A DNA stretch of 64,000 nt from Rhizobium etli CFN 42 (GCF_000092045.1 NC_007761.1:1057001-1121000), one strand, 5' to 3'. Positions 1-9,021 are shown, counted from the first letter of the stretch. Numbers and translations: made by a program. Notes: generated by a model from the sequence alone, not told the origin.

Positions 1-278
1 AGCACGACGCGCATCTCGCTGCCGCCGTCGGGGATGCGCAGCACCGCGATGCGCCGGCAATCGGCGATAAGCCCCGCGGCCGGCAGGTCGAACAGCAGTT
101 CGCCGCCGGAACGGCCGGCCGCCTGGCGCACCGCCTCGCAGAAGCCGGCATCGCCGCCGGCATAACCTTCGAGTGAAAGTTCGAGCTCGACGAGCTCCAT
201 CGGCAGCGTCGGTTCGGCGTGATCGATCCCGCCAAGCGCAGACGCCTGCGGCCTTGCTGCTATCTCGGGTGAAATCAT
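1..278 (-). CDS. Hypothetical protein, N-terminal part only
   Basis: This reading frame begins at an ATG at 278 on the minus strand and runs off the left edge of the window, so only about 92 residues are visible. An AGGAGAG ribosome-binding site lies just upstream of the ATG. The visible part is acidic, with no signal peptide or membrane segment, and includes a stretch reading GLIADCRRIAVLRIPDGG. I do not recognise the family. Coding is supported by the strong ribosome site, the codon bias and the absence of stops. Confidence 0.6.
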   Translation of the reverse strand, partial: MISPEIAARPQASALGGIDHAEPTLPMELVELELSLEGYAGGDAGFCEAVRQAAGRSGGELLFDLPAAGLIADCRRIAVLRIPDGGSEMRVV

Positions 279-446
279 CCCGTCTCTCCTGTCCGTGATC
301 CTGGAGATGAAACCGCGGCAGAATGGCCTTTTTTTGGCATATCAGCAAGGGCTCATGAATCCGGTCCGGCCAGCGCCTCGGCCATCTCGGGTGAATTCCA
401 TCTGATATTCCGAGACAACAGTTTCAATTCAGCCGAATCTTGCCCC

Positions 447-559
447 AGATCCGGATGATTTAGGCCGGGCCGGCCTAAAATCTGAATCCGGATCTAAATC
501 AAAGAAATAGAGCATGATGTCGTCCGAAAACCGCTTCACACTTTTCGGCATCATGCTCT
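447..559. repeat. Composite palindromic repeat (RIME-like), copy 1
   Basis: Two adjacent palindromes form one element. The first, 447-495, is an imperfect palindrome centred on a perfect 21-bp core at 459-479 built from TTTAGGCCGG and its complement. The second, 509-559, starts AGAGCATGAT and ends ATCATGCTCT. The same two-palindrome arrangement occurs in inverted orientation at 37861-37964. The architecture and size (about 110 bp) fit the Rhizobium-specific intergenic mosaic elements (RIME); the exact subclass is an inference. The rest of the 279-621 gap shows nothing else I can support. Confidence 0.75.
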
Positions 560-621
560 AAACAGGTTATGGCGATTTGCGTGGTTGAGGACGCGGCGCT
601 GAGGAGCAACCGGTAAGTTTG

Positions 622-1527
622 ATGGCCATCCGCTACGACCGCCCCGTTTCAAGCGCCGCCCGCTTTTCGCGGCTGCTCGGGGCATTTTCGCTGGTTCTGG
701 CGCTGGCCGTGCTGATCGCCCATCGCTTCGGCGGGCTCGCCACGCCCTATCTCGTGCTGCTGCTGTTCACCGCCGCCGGCTTCGCGCTGCTTGCCGCCCT
801 GCTTGCCGCAATCGGCCTGCGCAGCCTCTGGATGACCGGGGCCGAAGGCGGGCTTGCCGCACTGGCGGCGCTGATCTACGCCGCCTTTCCGCTCGGCATC
901 GGCGCCTTTGCCGCCGAGCGTTACATGACGCTGCCTGACATCTATGACGTCTCCACCGATCCGGTCTCGGAACCGGACTGGCTGTCGCCGCCGAAGGCCG
1001 ACCAGATCTGGCTGAAGCGCAATCTCGTGACTCCCGAAGATCGCGAAAAGCAGATTTCAGCCTATCCCGAACTGACCGGCCGGCGTTACGAAGGCGCGCT
1101 CGACCGCGTGCTGGAAGCGGTGCGCAAGGTCGCCAAGCAGAGCGGCTTTGTAATCGTCAAGAGCACCGGCACGAGCGAGCCGGACCGCGATATCGAGGAC
1201 AGGCCGGCAAAGCCCGCCCCCGGCGACGATGCCGTGACCGACGCGCCCGGCATCATTCCCGTGCCGACGCCGCGCCCCTATGACGACGACGTCGCCAAGC
1301 TGATCCGTGGCGCCAACGGCGTGACGCTGCAGGCAACCACCCGCACGCTGATCCTCGGCCTGCGCTTCGATATGATCATCCGGCTGCGCGAAGAGGCCGA
1401 GACCACCTTCGTCGACATCCGCGTCGCCTCCCGCTACGGCCAGCACGACCTCGGCTTCAGCGCCGAAATCGCCGACGATTATCTGAAGGCGCTCGACGCC
1501 GAACTCTTGGGGATTGCGGGTGGGTGA
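622..1527 (+). CDS. DUF1499 family membrane protein
   Basis: The 301-residue protein has three predicted membrane segments in its first 105 residues (around 14-31, 38-62 and 70-95), followed by a soluble C-terminal half typical of DUF1499: the SAYPELTGRRYEGALDRV region and a later TFVDIRVASRYGQHDLG segment. The family is common in alphaproteobacteria and has no established biochemical role. The ATG at 622 follows an in-frame TTG at 619; GAGGAG at 601-606 is rather distant from either. It is transcribed alone and is followed by a hairpin. Confidence 0.85.
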   Translation: MAIRYDRPVSSAARFSRLLGAFSLVLALAVLIAHRFGGLATPYLVLLLFTAAGFALLAALLAAIGLRSLWMTGAEGGLAALAALIYAAFPLGIGAFAAERYMTLPDIYDVSTDPVSEPDWLSPPKADQIWLKRNLVTPEDREKQISAYPELTGRRYEGALDRVLEAVRKVAKQSGFVIVKSTGTSEPDRDIEDRPAKPAPGDDAVTDAPGIIPVPTPRPYDDDVAKLIRGANGVTLQATTRTLILGLRFDMIIRLREEAETTFVDIRVASRYGQHDLGFSAEIADDYLKALDAELLGIAGG

Positions 1528-1551
1528 GCCGCGGTGCCGCCAAAGGCGGCA

Positions 1552-1576
1552 GCAATCGATCCAGTGAATCGATTGC
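1552..1576. terminator. Hairpin after the DUF1499 gene
   Basis: GCAATCGAT and ATCGATTGC form a perfect 9-bp stem around a 7-nt loop, 25 bp beyond the DUF1499 stop codon. There is no clear T-run, so its role as a terminator is only plausible. Confidence 0.4.
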
Positions 1577-1690
1577 AGCGGCGAACGCCCTGAGCCCAAG
1601 CGAAGGGCCGGGAGGGGGGCGGCAGACTCGACCCGGCCACCGGTGGCGCAAAGCGCCAGCATCCCTGGCACCAACCGAAAACGATACAGA

Positions 1691-2371
1691 TCAGCGTGCA
1701 AGCTCACCCACGGCGGCGATGATCTCCGCGGCAGTCGGGAAGATGCAAAGGCTGCTGGGTCCGTCCAGCGCCTCCATCTGTGCCCAGGCGATGGTGCCGT
1801 TCTGATCGACCAGGAAGTGCCCGACGAGCTGGGTGGCGTGCTTGGCGAAGATCGCCTGATCGGCTTCATCAAGCTCGAAGCGGTCCTTGGCGTTGAGGAT
1901 CGTGTTGGCTTCCATCGGCTGGAGCGGTTCCGGGAACTCGCCCGTGGGATTGATGCGCGCCGCCTGAAACTGCGCCATCGTCGCGGTGTAAGGCCATTCC
2001 GGCGGCTCGCTGCTGCCATCGGGCTGGAACTCGGCATGCGGTACACCATAGGCCCGATGCGTGCGGCAGTCGGGATCGCAGAGCAGCGTCACCGGCGTCG
2101 GACGGTGGCGGAAATACAGGCGAGCGCGTTCCACCGGCGTGTTGATAACGGCCACGGTCTTCACGCCGGCGGCGTTGAGGGTGGGCTCGATGCCGGCAAG
2201 CTGTTCGAGCTGGCGTCGGCAGAAGGGGCAGTGCAGCCCGCGAAAGAAGCCGATCAGGAACGGCCGGCCGCTCAAGTCGGCCAAAGAGACCGTTCCGTCG
2301 AAATTGGCTGTGGCGAGCTCGAACGCGGGCGCGGTGTTTCCAGGCTGCAGCGGGCGCTTCTTGTCTGCCAT
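1691..2371 (-). CDS. Peroxiredoxin-like (AhpC/TSA) thioredoxin-fold protein
   Basis: The 226-residue protein has a thioredoxin-fold N-terminus with the active-site segment FFRGLHCPFCRRQL, giving a CPFC pair at residues 48 and 51. A later segment, FLVDQNGTIAWAQ, is the typical fourth-strand region of AhpC/TSA proteins. It probably reduces peroxides or disulfides in the cytoplasm; no signal peptide is present. I chose the ATG at 2371 because AAGGAATT lies immediately upstream. The longer frame to 2437 has an unconvincing N-terminus. It is monocistronic as far as visible. Confidence 0.85.
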   Translation of the reverse strand: MADKKRPLQPGNTAPAFELATANFDGTVSLADLSGRPFLIGFFRGLHCPFCRRQLEQLAGIEPTLNAAGVKTVAVINTPVERARLYFRHRPTPVTLLCDPDCRTHRAYGVPHAEFQPDGSSEPPEWPYTATMAQFQAARINPTGEFPEPLQPMEANTILNAKDRFELDEADQAIFAKHATQLVGHFLVDQNGTIAWAQMEALDGPSSLCIFPTAAEIIAAVGELAR

Positions 2372-2485
2372 GGAATAATTCCTTTCGCGGCTCGTCTCAG
2401 GTGAAACGACCGAAATTGAATATAGCACTCGTCGCAAGAAGACCCAGCGCCCGATGTTGAGATCGCCTGAAGTGGCCAGTCATGC

Positions 2486-3484
2486 TTACCGCCTTGGCAG
2501 ACGCCACAGACGCATCAGTTCGACCGGAGCCGAGATGTCCGCTGTCAGCACGAATGGGTCTGTCGATCCTGAGCGACCCGGCCTTCGATTCTTGACGGGA
2601 AGACCGTGCCCCATGCCGTGGATTGAATAGAGCGATACGCGGCGTGCACCTCCGGCGTTCCAGGAGGACAACTCGCCCCAAGGCTTCCTCTCGACACGGA
2701 CGCTGCTTCGATCAACAGCGTTCGCTTCAAGCCATTGATCGACGCAAGCCCCCGCATTTGCCGGGTTGACCGTGCGATCCGCAGTCCCCTGCCAGATGCT
2801 GATCGGCGGCCAGGACCGTCGGCCAGGGGAGATTTCGGCAATCCTTGCACCCCAGCCATCCGAAGGCGGTGTCGCGCCGGACTTCATCGCCCGCAGCGCT
2901 GACATTGCATCGCGCACGGCGCCAACCGGCATTCCGGCGACGATGGCGGCACCGGCAAACATATCGGGATAGTTGGCGACCAATGAACCTGTCATCGCTC
3001 CGCCGGCAGAAAGGCCGACAATGTAAACGCGCGTGCGATCGGCTCGATGTCGTTTCAGGGCATGGTCAATCATCTGCTTGACGGAAAGCACCTCGCCGCG
3101 ATCCCGAGCGACCTCGCTCGGACGGAACCAGTTGAAGCATTTGTGAGCATTGTTGCTGTGAATCTGCTGCGGATAAAGCACCACCAACCCTCTCTCCCTG
3201 GCCAGTCTCGAGAAGCCGCTGGCGGCGTCCAGGCTTTCCGGCGTCTGGCGGCATCCATGCAGCACCACCACAAGAGCCGGCTTGCTTGGCAGATCGGCGG
3301 GCACGAAGGTCTTCATCACGAGCCTTCCGGGATTGCTGCCAAATGCGGCGGTCGTCTGGAGCCTCGGTCGCTCCTGCCTCGATGGCTTGCGGCCAAGCGG
3401 GCTCCATGCCTTCTCCAACAGGCGCGCGGCTCTCCGTCGCGTCTTCAGTAGTCCCGACAGCGATTTGGTGAAGCCGAGCTTCAA
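2486..3484 (-). CDS. PHB depolymerase-family esterase (alpha/beta hydrolase)
   Basis: This 332-residue protein is a short-chain poly(3-hydroxyalkanoate) depolymerase-type esterase. The oxyanion segment VVVLHGCRQ is near residue 73, the lipase box GLSAGGAM puts the nucleophile at Ser159, WQGTADRTVNP supplies the probable catalytic Asp, and SIHGMGHG the His. The N-terminal lead (GFTKSL followed by a basic stretch) is usual in rhizobial members, many of which are intracellular despite the name. The start appears to be a TTG at 3484 that overlaps the NUDIX stop (TTGA), which suggests translational coupling. Confidence 0.85.
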   Translation of the reverse strand: MKLGFTKSLSGLLKTRRRAARLLEKAWSPLGRKPSRQERPRLQTTAAFGSNPGRLVMKTFVPADLPSKPALVVVLHGCRQTPESLDAASGFSRLARERGLVVLYPQQIHSNNAHKCFNWFRPSEVARDRGEVLSVKQMIDHALKRHRADRTRVYIVGLSAGGAMTGSLVANYPDMFAGAAIVAGMPVGAVRDAMSALRAMKSGATPPSDGWGARIAEISPGRRSWPPISIWQGTADRTVNPANAGACVDQWLEANAVDRSSVRVERKPWGELSSWNAGGARRVSLYSIHGMGHGLPVKNRRPGRSGSTDPFVLTADISAPVELMRLWRLPRR

Positions 3485-3933
3485 AGGACCACGCCTTCAA
3501 GCCTGGAAAGCAGAGCCTTCAAGCCGGGCTGTGCCGCATCTCGGATCGCGACTTTCAAAGGAAACCATTTCTGTTTGCGCGTGCCCTTCTCGGGGAAATC
3601 AAGTTGCGCCTCGACGACGTGCAGCAGATGAACGGTGACATGGTAGTGATGCGGCGAGCTGTCTTTGCGGTAGCTGAACGAACCGAAGGCTGTCGCCTCC
3701 ACATCGCCAACGACGCCCGCTTCCTCGAAAGATTCCCGCCTTGCCGCTGCAGGTGTCGTCTCGCCGGGGTCGAGATTGCCTTTCGGAACGCCCCATCGTC
3801 CATTCCGACGACTTCCCACGAGAAGGATGCGAAGCTGCCCGCTTCCGTTTCTTCGATAACAGATCGCACCCGCCTGCTGAACATCGCGGACGGTTGCGAT
3901 TGTCGAGTTGGATTGATCGTGAGCGTGGAGCAT
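3481..3933 (-). CDS. NUDIX hydrolase
   Basis: The 150-residue protein carries a complete Nudix box beginning GNLDPGETTPAAARRE and ending SFEEAGV, the metal-binding motif of nucleoside-diphosphate-X pyrophosphohydrolases. The N-terminal QQAGAICYRR segment is the first strand of the fold. The substrate cannot be told from sequence. It is the upstream partner of the PHB-depolymerase-type gene, with a 4-bp overlap, so the two are probably one transcript. No signal peptide is seen. Confidence 0.9.
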   Translation of the reverse strand: MLHAHDQSNSTIATVRDVQQAGAICYRRNGSGQLRILLVGSRRNGRWGVPKGNLDPGETTPAAARRESFEEAGVVGDVEATAFGSFSYRKDSSPHHYHVTVHLLHVVEAQLDFPEKGTRKQKWFPLKVAIRDAAQPGLKALLSRLEGVVL

Positions 3934-4118
3934 GGCTGTTTTCGATTTTTCCTATCTTGCTTCAGAGCTGTAGCATCGAACCATGACAGTCTGGTCCGTG
4001 TTGAGTTGGTTCCTCCGGCAGCCGGAGTTCACGTTGTCGTCTGAGACCCAAAACAAGCTCGACCCGCACAGGAAGCCCTCAACGCCGTGGTTGGTTCCGA
4101 TCTTTTGCGAGAACCGGC

Positions 4119-4304
4119 AAGGTCCGCGCAGGGGATGTCGATGCGGAATTCGCGCGGCTCATGGACCAGGTCACCTTCGTGCACGCACCCAAGGATCTGC
4201 GGTGGGACAATCGGACAGCGCAGTTTTCCGATCCCGAGGGCATACGCGTCGCCCTCCATACGCCCGTCACCGAAGCCGATAGACGTCGTTTCGCCGGCCG
4301 TTGA
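4119..4304 (+). pseudogene. C-terminal remnant of a VOC/glyoxalase-like protein
   Basis: One plus-strand frame reads GDVDAEFARLMDQV, then FVHAPKDLRWDN, then RTAQFSDPEGIRVAL, and ends TPVTEADRRRFAGR before a TGA at 4302. This is the characteristic C-terminal half of VOC (glyoxalase-fold) proteins. There is no start codon or N-terminal half; upstream codons lose similarity. It is a relic of about 60 codons between the NUDIX operon and the DUF4166 gene. Confidence 0.65.
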
Positions 4305-4319
4305 TGCCGGGCAAGCGCC

Positions 4320-6041
4320 TCACTCCAGCACCAGCCACCCCGAATACCGCACCACCAGCCCGGTCAGCCGCCCGCCGATCTCCACGTGAAAGTGAAAGCG
4401 CCCGTCGCGCTCCTCCTCATAGGTCTTGCCGCCCGGCGCCAGGAACAGCGGCAGCGGGACCCCGAGAAACCGCCAGCCGCGCACCACGAGCCGTAGCCTC
4501 TGCCCCTCCGGCACCAGCGCCAGCAGCACCCGGAACGGCCCGAACACCTCGGCGAGCAGGTGGCGGTCGCGGCCGGTGCCCGCCGCCTGCCAGCTGCGGA
4601 AGGTCTTCGCCCCGAAAGACCGCGTCCAGATCTCCCTCTCGCCATCGGCGACAAACCGCACCGCGACCGGCACATCCTCGCCGGCCGGGGGAAAGCCGAT
4701 CACGCCGGCGACGAGCCGGGCGAGGAACCCGCCGCCGCGCTCGATCCGCGCCCGGCCGGAGGCGAGGCGGGTGCCGCCCGCATGGATCGCGGCAAGCGCC
4801 GGCGGCAGCTGCTGCCAGGCGCTGCCGAGGATGCGCCGATAGAGCGGCTGGGCCTCCTCCTCGTAGTCCAGCCGGATACCTGAGGTGATCTTGAACCGCC
4901 GGAAAGCCGCTTCGAAATCCGCAAGCGACAATTCCCCCGCCGCCGGCCGCGCGCCGCTTTCCGGCCGCTTGCCTTCAAGCAGCCGGCGCACCAGCGCCTC
5001 GACGCCGAGAACCGGGATGAACGGCCCGTCATCACCTTCGGCAATCAGCGACCAGTCCGCCGTCAGCCGCCGCCCCTCGCGATCGACCCCGCCCAGGCGG
5101 ACGAACATGCCGCCGCGATGATCGCCGATGGCAAAACGATGGCTGGCGCCCTGCATCAGCCGCGCAAACGGCTTGAGCGAGGGCAGGAGCCCGATCTTCA
5201 CCAGCCGGGCGGCGGCGGAAAGCAGGTGCTGCAGCGCCTGCGGCTCGGTGCCGACGCCGGTGAAGGTCGATTGCAGCCCGGCAAAGCGGGAGGGCAGCAG
5301 CGCAAGGTCGGGCGCATCCACCAGCAGGAAGGTGCGGCTGGCGAGCGGCGCCGCGTCAGGCGGCGCGATCGTCACCCGCATCTGATCGATCAGCCCGCAT
5401 CCCTCCACCGGCCGCCCCTCCCGCAGCACCGGCACCGGCTTACCGGCATAGCTTGAGATCGCCTTGACGACATTGAGGCCGATCTTCACATGCGCCGAGG
5501 GGGCGATGCCCGCCGCCACGTTTTCGATGCGGGAGAAATGCGGCGCCATCGCCTCCAGCGCCGCGAAGGACAGCGCCGGCAGGCTGCTCAGCCCGGAGAG
5601 AGCGAAGGTGCCCTTTGCCTTTGCCTGCGCATCGAGCCCGCTTATGCCGGCGACGAAACCGGTGCTGTCGGCGAGATCGGCATAATCGATGCCAAGCGCC
5701 ATGCAGGCCTGCACCAGCTTGTAGCCATCCCCGGTGAAGCTTTGGAACGGCCCCGAGGCATCGACGACGAGATCGGGCTTCAACCGTGTCAGCTGCTCGG
5801 TCAGATCGCCATCGCGATCGAAGGCCACTGCCTGCAGCCATGCGCCGAGATCGTTGCTGCCGAGCCGCCCGGCGCCGCCTTTCGGCGATCTCATATCGGC
5901 GACGAAGTCGTCGGCCTTTTCAAGCGAGCGGCCGGCGATCAGCAGCCGGAGCCTCGGTTCCTCGCCGAGCAGCTGGGCGAGCCGGCCGCCGAAGGTGCCG
6001 TAGCCGCCGATGATCAGCAGGGAAAATGCTCCGCCGCTCAT
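4320..6041 (-). CDS. Saccharopine dehydrogenase-like NAD(P)-binding protein with DUF4166
   Basis: The 573-residue protein begins with a Rossmann signature, LLIIGGYGTFGGRLAQLL, and continues like the saccharopine-dehydrogenase NADP-binding family (VVDASGPFQSF, YADLADSTGFVAGI). The C-terminal ~180 residues match the DUF4166 pattern (FGAKTFRSWQ, FHFHVEIGGRLTGLVVRY). Fusions of these two parts are known, but the substrate is not. Its ATG overlaps the stop of the DCC-family gene by 4 bp, so it is the last gene of an MBL hydrolase > DCC protein > dehydrogenase operon. Confidence 0.85.
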   Translation of the reverse strand: MSGGAFSLLIIGGYGTFGGRLAQLLGEEPRLRLLIAGRSLEKADDFVADMRSPKGGAGRLGSNDLGAWLQAVAFDRDGDLTEQLTRLKPDLVVDASGPFQSFTGDGYKLVQACMALGIDYADLADSTGFVAGISGLDAQAKAKGTFALSGLSSLPALSFAALEAMAPHFSRIENVAAGIAPSAHVKIGLNVVKAISSYAGKPVPVLREGRPVEGCGLIDQMRVTIAPPDAAPLASRTFLLVDAPDLALLPSRFAGLQSTFTGVGTEPQALQHLLSAAARLVKIGLLPSLKPFARLMQGASHRFAIGDHRGGMFVRLGGVDREGRRLTADWSLIAEGDDGPFIPVLGVEALVRRLLEGKRPESGARPAAGELSLADFEAAFRRFKITSGIRLDYEEEAQPLYRRILGSAWQQLPPALAAIHAGGTRLASGRARIERGGGFLARLVAGVIGFPPAGEDVPVAVRFVADGEREIWTRSFGAKTFRSWQAAGTGRDRHLLAEVFGPFRVLLALVPEGQRLRLVVRGWRFLGVPLPLFLAPGGKTYEEERDGRFHFHVEIGGRLTGLVVRYSGWLVLE

Positions 6042-6487
6042 GTGATGAAGCGGCTGCGCTGCTCCGCCGTCGGCACCATGCAGCTTTGCCGGCCGGCGAT
6101 CTTCAGCCGGTTGCGGGCGATGAATTCATAAAGCGCATCGGCAAGACGCCGCGGCAAGAGCCGGAAGAGCTTCACCAGCGAATAGGGAAAGCCGAGGCCG
6201 GCCACCATGCGGATCGAACCATCCGACTTGAAGAAGGCGCGGCCATTCTCGATGAGGATATTGGTTTCATAATCGCGCTCGTTCAGCCCGTAATGCCGAT
6301 AGAGTGCGGCGCCGAGCGGCGACTGGGCGGCGAGGAAGCGGTAGCGCCGCTGCCTATCGTGCTTCAGCGCGAATTTCACCCAGCCGGAGCAGAAGACGCA
6401 TTCGCCATCGAAAACGATCAGCGGCTGGTCATCGGCAAAATCCGGCACATCGGCATCATCGCGATAGCTGTAAGCGGCGCGCGCCAT
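6038..6487 (-). CDS. DCC-family thiol-disulfide oxidoreductase-like protein (DUF393)
   Basis: The 149-residue protein has the defining motif IVFDGECVFCSGWVKF, with Asp-Gly and a CxxC pair, followed by the RYRFLAAQSPLG segment usual in this family. Family members are predicted thiol-disulfide oxidoreductases; physiological substrates are unknown. It lies 21 bp after the MBL-fold gene and overlaps the downstream dehydrogenase by 4 bp, which indicates one transcription unit. Confidence 0.9.
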   Translation of the reverse strand: MARAAYSYRDDADVPDFADDQPLIVFDGECVFCSGWVKFALKHDRQRRYRFLAAQSPLGAALYRHYGLNERDYETNILIENGRAFFKSDGSIRMVAGLGFPYSLVKLFRLLPRRLADALYEFIARNRLKIAGRQSCMVPTAEQRSRFIT

Positions 6488-6508
6488 GGTAATCTCCCCA
6501 TCTCCCGC

Positions 6509-7486
6509 TTACAACAGCCGGTAGGTGGCGGCAAGAGAAGGCGGCCCATCCGCCGCGATCTCGCCGCGCTCGACGAGATCCTCGATATGGGCGAGCACGG
6601 AAAGGGCTGCCGCGCCATAGAGCTTCGGATCGGTATCGCGATAGATCGCCTTCACCATCTCCGTTATCGCGCGGTCGCCCGCCCGGATGCGCTCGAGGAT
6701 CGCCCGCTCGCGCCCCAGCCGGTGCGCCTTCAGGCCCGGCAGGAAGGCGGCAGGCTGCGTGACCGGCCCGCCATGGCCTGGCAGCAGCAGGCGGTCCTGG
6801 CGTTCTATCAGCCGCTCGAGTGAGGCCATGTAATCGGCCATCGAGCCATCCGGCGGCGCGACAATCGAGGTCGACCAGGCCATGACATGATCACCTGAAA
6901 ACAGGATGTCGCGGCCCTCGAGCGCGAAGGCGGCATGATTGGCCGTGTGCCCCGGTGTGGCCACCGAGGTCAGCGACCAGCCATCGCCGGATAGGGTCTG
7001 ACCGTCACTGAGCGCAATATCGGGCACGAAGGCGAGATCCGCGCTTTCGGAAAAGGGATTGATCTCGCCATCCCGGAGCCGCCGTGCCGGCCGGTGCGGC
7101 CCCTGGCCCACCGTCACCGCCCCGGTCGCCGCCTGCAGCCGGCGGGAAAGCGGCGAGTGGTCGCGATGCGTGTGGCTGACGAAGATATGCGTCACCTCCC
7201 GGCCGGCAAGCGCCGCCATCAGCGCTAGATAATGCGCCTCGTCCTCCGGCCCGGGATCAATGACCGCGACCGAGGAGCCGCCGACAATATAGCTGTTGGT
7301 GCCGTAAAAGGTGAAAGGCCCGGGATTCTCCGCCGTGATCCGCTCGACCCCTGGCGCCACCGGCACGGCGCGCCCATAGGCCGGCACGAAAGCAAGGTCG
7401 AATGCGGGGCTTTCCATGAAGGCGATGATCTCGCGGCCGATGACGTCGCCCATTCCTAGCATGGGCCGCTGCGCTCTGCAGCGCAT
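6509..7486 (-). CDS. MBL-fold metallo-hydrolase
   Basis: The 325-residue protein has the metallo-beta-lactamase metal motif THIFVSHTHRDHSPLS (HxHxDH), a downstream ATPGHTANHAAF histidine and an LFSGDHVMAW aspartate. A C-terminal winged-helix-like segment follows, as in the RNase Z/LACTB2-like hydrolase group. The annotated ATG at 7486 has a weak ribosome site; ATGs at 7462, 7453 and 7417 are alternatives. It is the first gene of the operon with the DCC and DUF4166 genes, just downstream of and divergent from tRNA-Gln. Confidence 0.88.
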   Translation of the reverse strand: MRCRAQRPMLGMGDVIGREIIAFMESPAFDLAFVPAYGRAVPVAPGVERITAENPGPFTFYGTNSYIVGGSSVAVIDPGPEDEAHYLALMAALAGREVTHIFVSHTHRDHSPLSRRLQAATGAVTVGQGPHRPARRLRDGEINPFSESADLAFVPDIALSDGQTLSGDGWSLTSVATPGHTANHAAFALEGRDILFSGDHVMAWSTSIVAPPDGSMADYMASLERLIERQDRLLLPGHGGPVTQPAAFLPGLKAHRLGRERAILERIRAGDRAITEMVKAIYRDTDPKLYGAAALSVLAHIEDLVERGEIAADGPPSLAATYRLL

Positions 7487-7582
7487 AAATCTGCCCGATG
7501 CGCAACTTAGTCATTGTGACAAACGGAGAGCTTTGCTAATCAGGCGTCGATTTGAGCCGGCGCTTAGCGCCGAAAGCTCTGG

Positions 7583-7657
7583 TGGGGCGTAGCCAAGCGG
7601 TAAGGCAGCGGTTTTTGGTACCGCCATCCCCTGGTTCGAATCCAGGCGCCCCAGCCA
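7583..7657 (+). tRNA. tRNA-Gln (anticodon TTG)
   Basis: The acceptor arms TGGGGCG (7583-7589) and CGCCCCA (7647-7653) pair fully, followed by discriminator G and an encoded CCA. The anticodon stem GCGGT/ACCGC encloses the loop TTTTGGT, giving anticodon TTG. The T arm contains GGTTCGAATCC. Sequence of different composition begins directly after the 3' end. Confidence 0.97.
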
Positions 7658-7772
7658 AGTCTAGTTCCCGGGACAAACTTAAATTCGAGCTGTGACCACT
7701 AAACGGCATCACATTGGCTTAATAATGCGTTATCCTTTCAGTACCAATGTGGATCTAGGCGCGGGAGGTAGA

Positions 7773-8495
7773 ATGTCCGACTTTCTTGAATATTCTTTCC
7801 GCATAATCGGTCCTAAGCCCGAGACAATCGGCATGTCTCGCCTTGCCGTGTACATGCTTGAGCTTGCGAAGCTCATGGGAGCGACCGAGAACGTCCACTT
7901 CAAGGAACTTCGCGATCAGAGTGTGAGCATTGTTGCCGTAGCAGATGCGGAGTTGGTTGCGGTTATATCCCCGCGCATCCGCGAGGCCGCGCAAAATGAT
8001 AACGATGCGGATGCATCTTCTCCGTGGCGGAAACTGAACGAGTACCTCGCTGAAGATGGATGGACGGCGGAGATGCCGCTGCCGAAAGGCGGTGAATTGA
8101 TCTCGTTCCCAGGAGTCACGAAAGCATCTAAACCCATCCGCATCGTCAACCAGCATACGTCAGTTCAGGGTCGGCTAATCAGAATCGAAGGAGCGGGTGA
8201 CAAGATCAAGGTTGGCCTTGAGATTGATGGCGACCTGAACGCACGCATCTCTATCGACTCGATCCACGCCATATCGTTGGCGAAGCTCTTTCATCAGTTC
8301 GTTAGAGTGAGCGGTGACGGGAAATGGCGGCGCGATACCGCAGGAAAATGGTTCCTCGATAATCTAGCAGCCACATCGTTCGAAGCACTTGATGATGAGC
8401 CTCTAGCGGACACTTTGGGAAAACTTCGAGAAATCCTGCCCGATGAAGGTGGGGGCAACCTTGTCAAAGCGCTGAGTGAGCTACGTCGAGCATGA
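7773..8495 (+). CDS. Unknown protein paired with a PIN-domain gene
   Basis: The 240-residue protein has no family I recognise. It begins with a regular helical stretch (SRLAVYMLELAKLMGA), has a middle part rich in beta-type residues and ends acidic. The ATG at 7773 follows GGGAGGTAG, a strong ribosome site, so I prefer it over the frame starting at 7692. Its stop overlaps the start of the PIN-domain gene (ATGA at 8492-8495), which is typical of two-gene modules. It could be a partner or antitoxin-like regulator of the PIN protein, but nothing in its sequence proves that. Codon use is less GC-rich than in the flanking core genes. Confidence 0.75.
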   Translation: MSDFLEYSFRIIGPKPETIGMSRLAVYMLELAKLMGATENVHFKELRDQSVSIVAVADAELVAVISPRIREAAQNDNDADASSPWRKLNEYLAEDGWTAEMPLPKGGELISFPGVTKASKPIRIVNQHTSVQGRLIRIEGAGDKIKVGLEIDGDLNARISIDSIHAISLAKLFHQFVRVSGDGKWRRDTAGKWFLDNLAATSFEALDDEPLADTLGKLREILPDEGGGNLVKALSELRRA

Positions 8496-8986
8496 TCGTT
8501 GTCGATGCCGTATTTCTAGTCCTGATGATCGACCCCCAAAGTACGCAAGACAACGGTCGCGTCGACAAAGTGACGCACTTCGTCCGTGGGTTATCGAGAG
8601 CAAACAGCGTGGTGATGATACCAGCACCGGTAATCGCCGAACTTGTTGCTGGCCGAGCGCAAAAAATCGAGGAGGTCGTCGAGACCATCAGGCGTCTCAA
8701 AGGTTTCACCGTGCAGCCTTTTGACGAAGTAATTGCCATCGAAACTGGAGAACGAATTGCAAGTCATCAAGCGAGCTTGCAGCCGCAGGATCGCGCCCCG
8801 AATTGGAAAGTCGCCATGAAGTACGATGCGATGATAGCAGCGACAGCCATCGTACGAGGCGCGAGTGATCTATACACCGACGACCCGAACCTGGGTAAAT
8901 ACCTCAAGGGCACATCCGTCACGCTGCGCCTGATCGATGATCTGCCATCGCCTCCGGAAGAGCCACAACGAAAACTAGGCCTATAA
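8492..8986 (+). CDS. PIN-domain protein (putative ribonuclease)
   Basis: The 164-residue protein shows the four acidic positions of a PIN domain: Asp5 in MIVVDAVF, Glu50 in PAPVIAELV, Asp112 in KYDAMIAATAIV, and Asp130/131 in LYTDDPNLGKYL. PIN domains are Mg2+/Mn2+-dependent ribonucleases, often toxins of toxin-antitoxin pairs. Its upstream partner is 240 residues, much longer than a VapB antitoxin, so this is not a textbook VapBC operon. It is translationally coupled to the partner and followed by a strong terminator at 9022. Confidence 0.85.
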   Translation: MIVVDAVFLVLMIDPQSTQDNGRVDKVTHFVRGLSRANSVVMIPAPVIAELVAGRAQKIEEVVETIRRLKGFTVQPFDEVIAIETGERIASHQASLQPQDRAPNWKVAMKYDAMIAATAIVRGASDLYTDDPNLGKYLKGTSVTLRLIDDLPSPPEEPQRKLGL

Positions 8987-9021
8987 CTCATATTCAACGA
9001 TAAAGTGTGAATGGCCTTAGC

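Noticed and set aside
1057..2049. 330-residue minus-strand frame
   Set aside because: It runs antisense to the DUF1499 gene and overlaps the peroxiredoxin gene in another frame; Arg/Ser-rich composition marks it as a shadow of GC-rich coding DNA.
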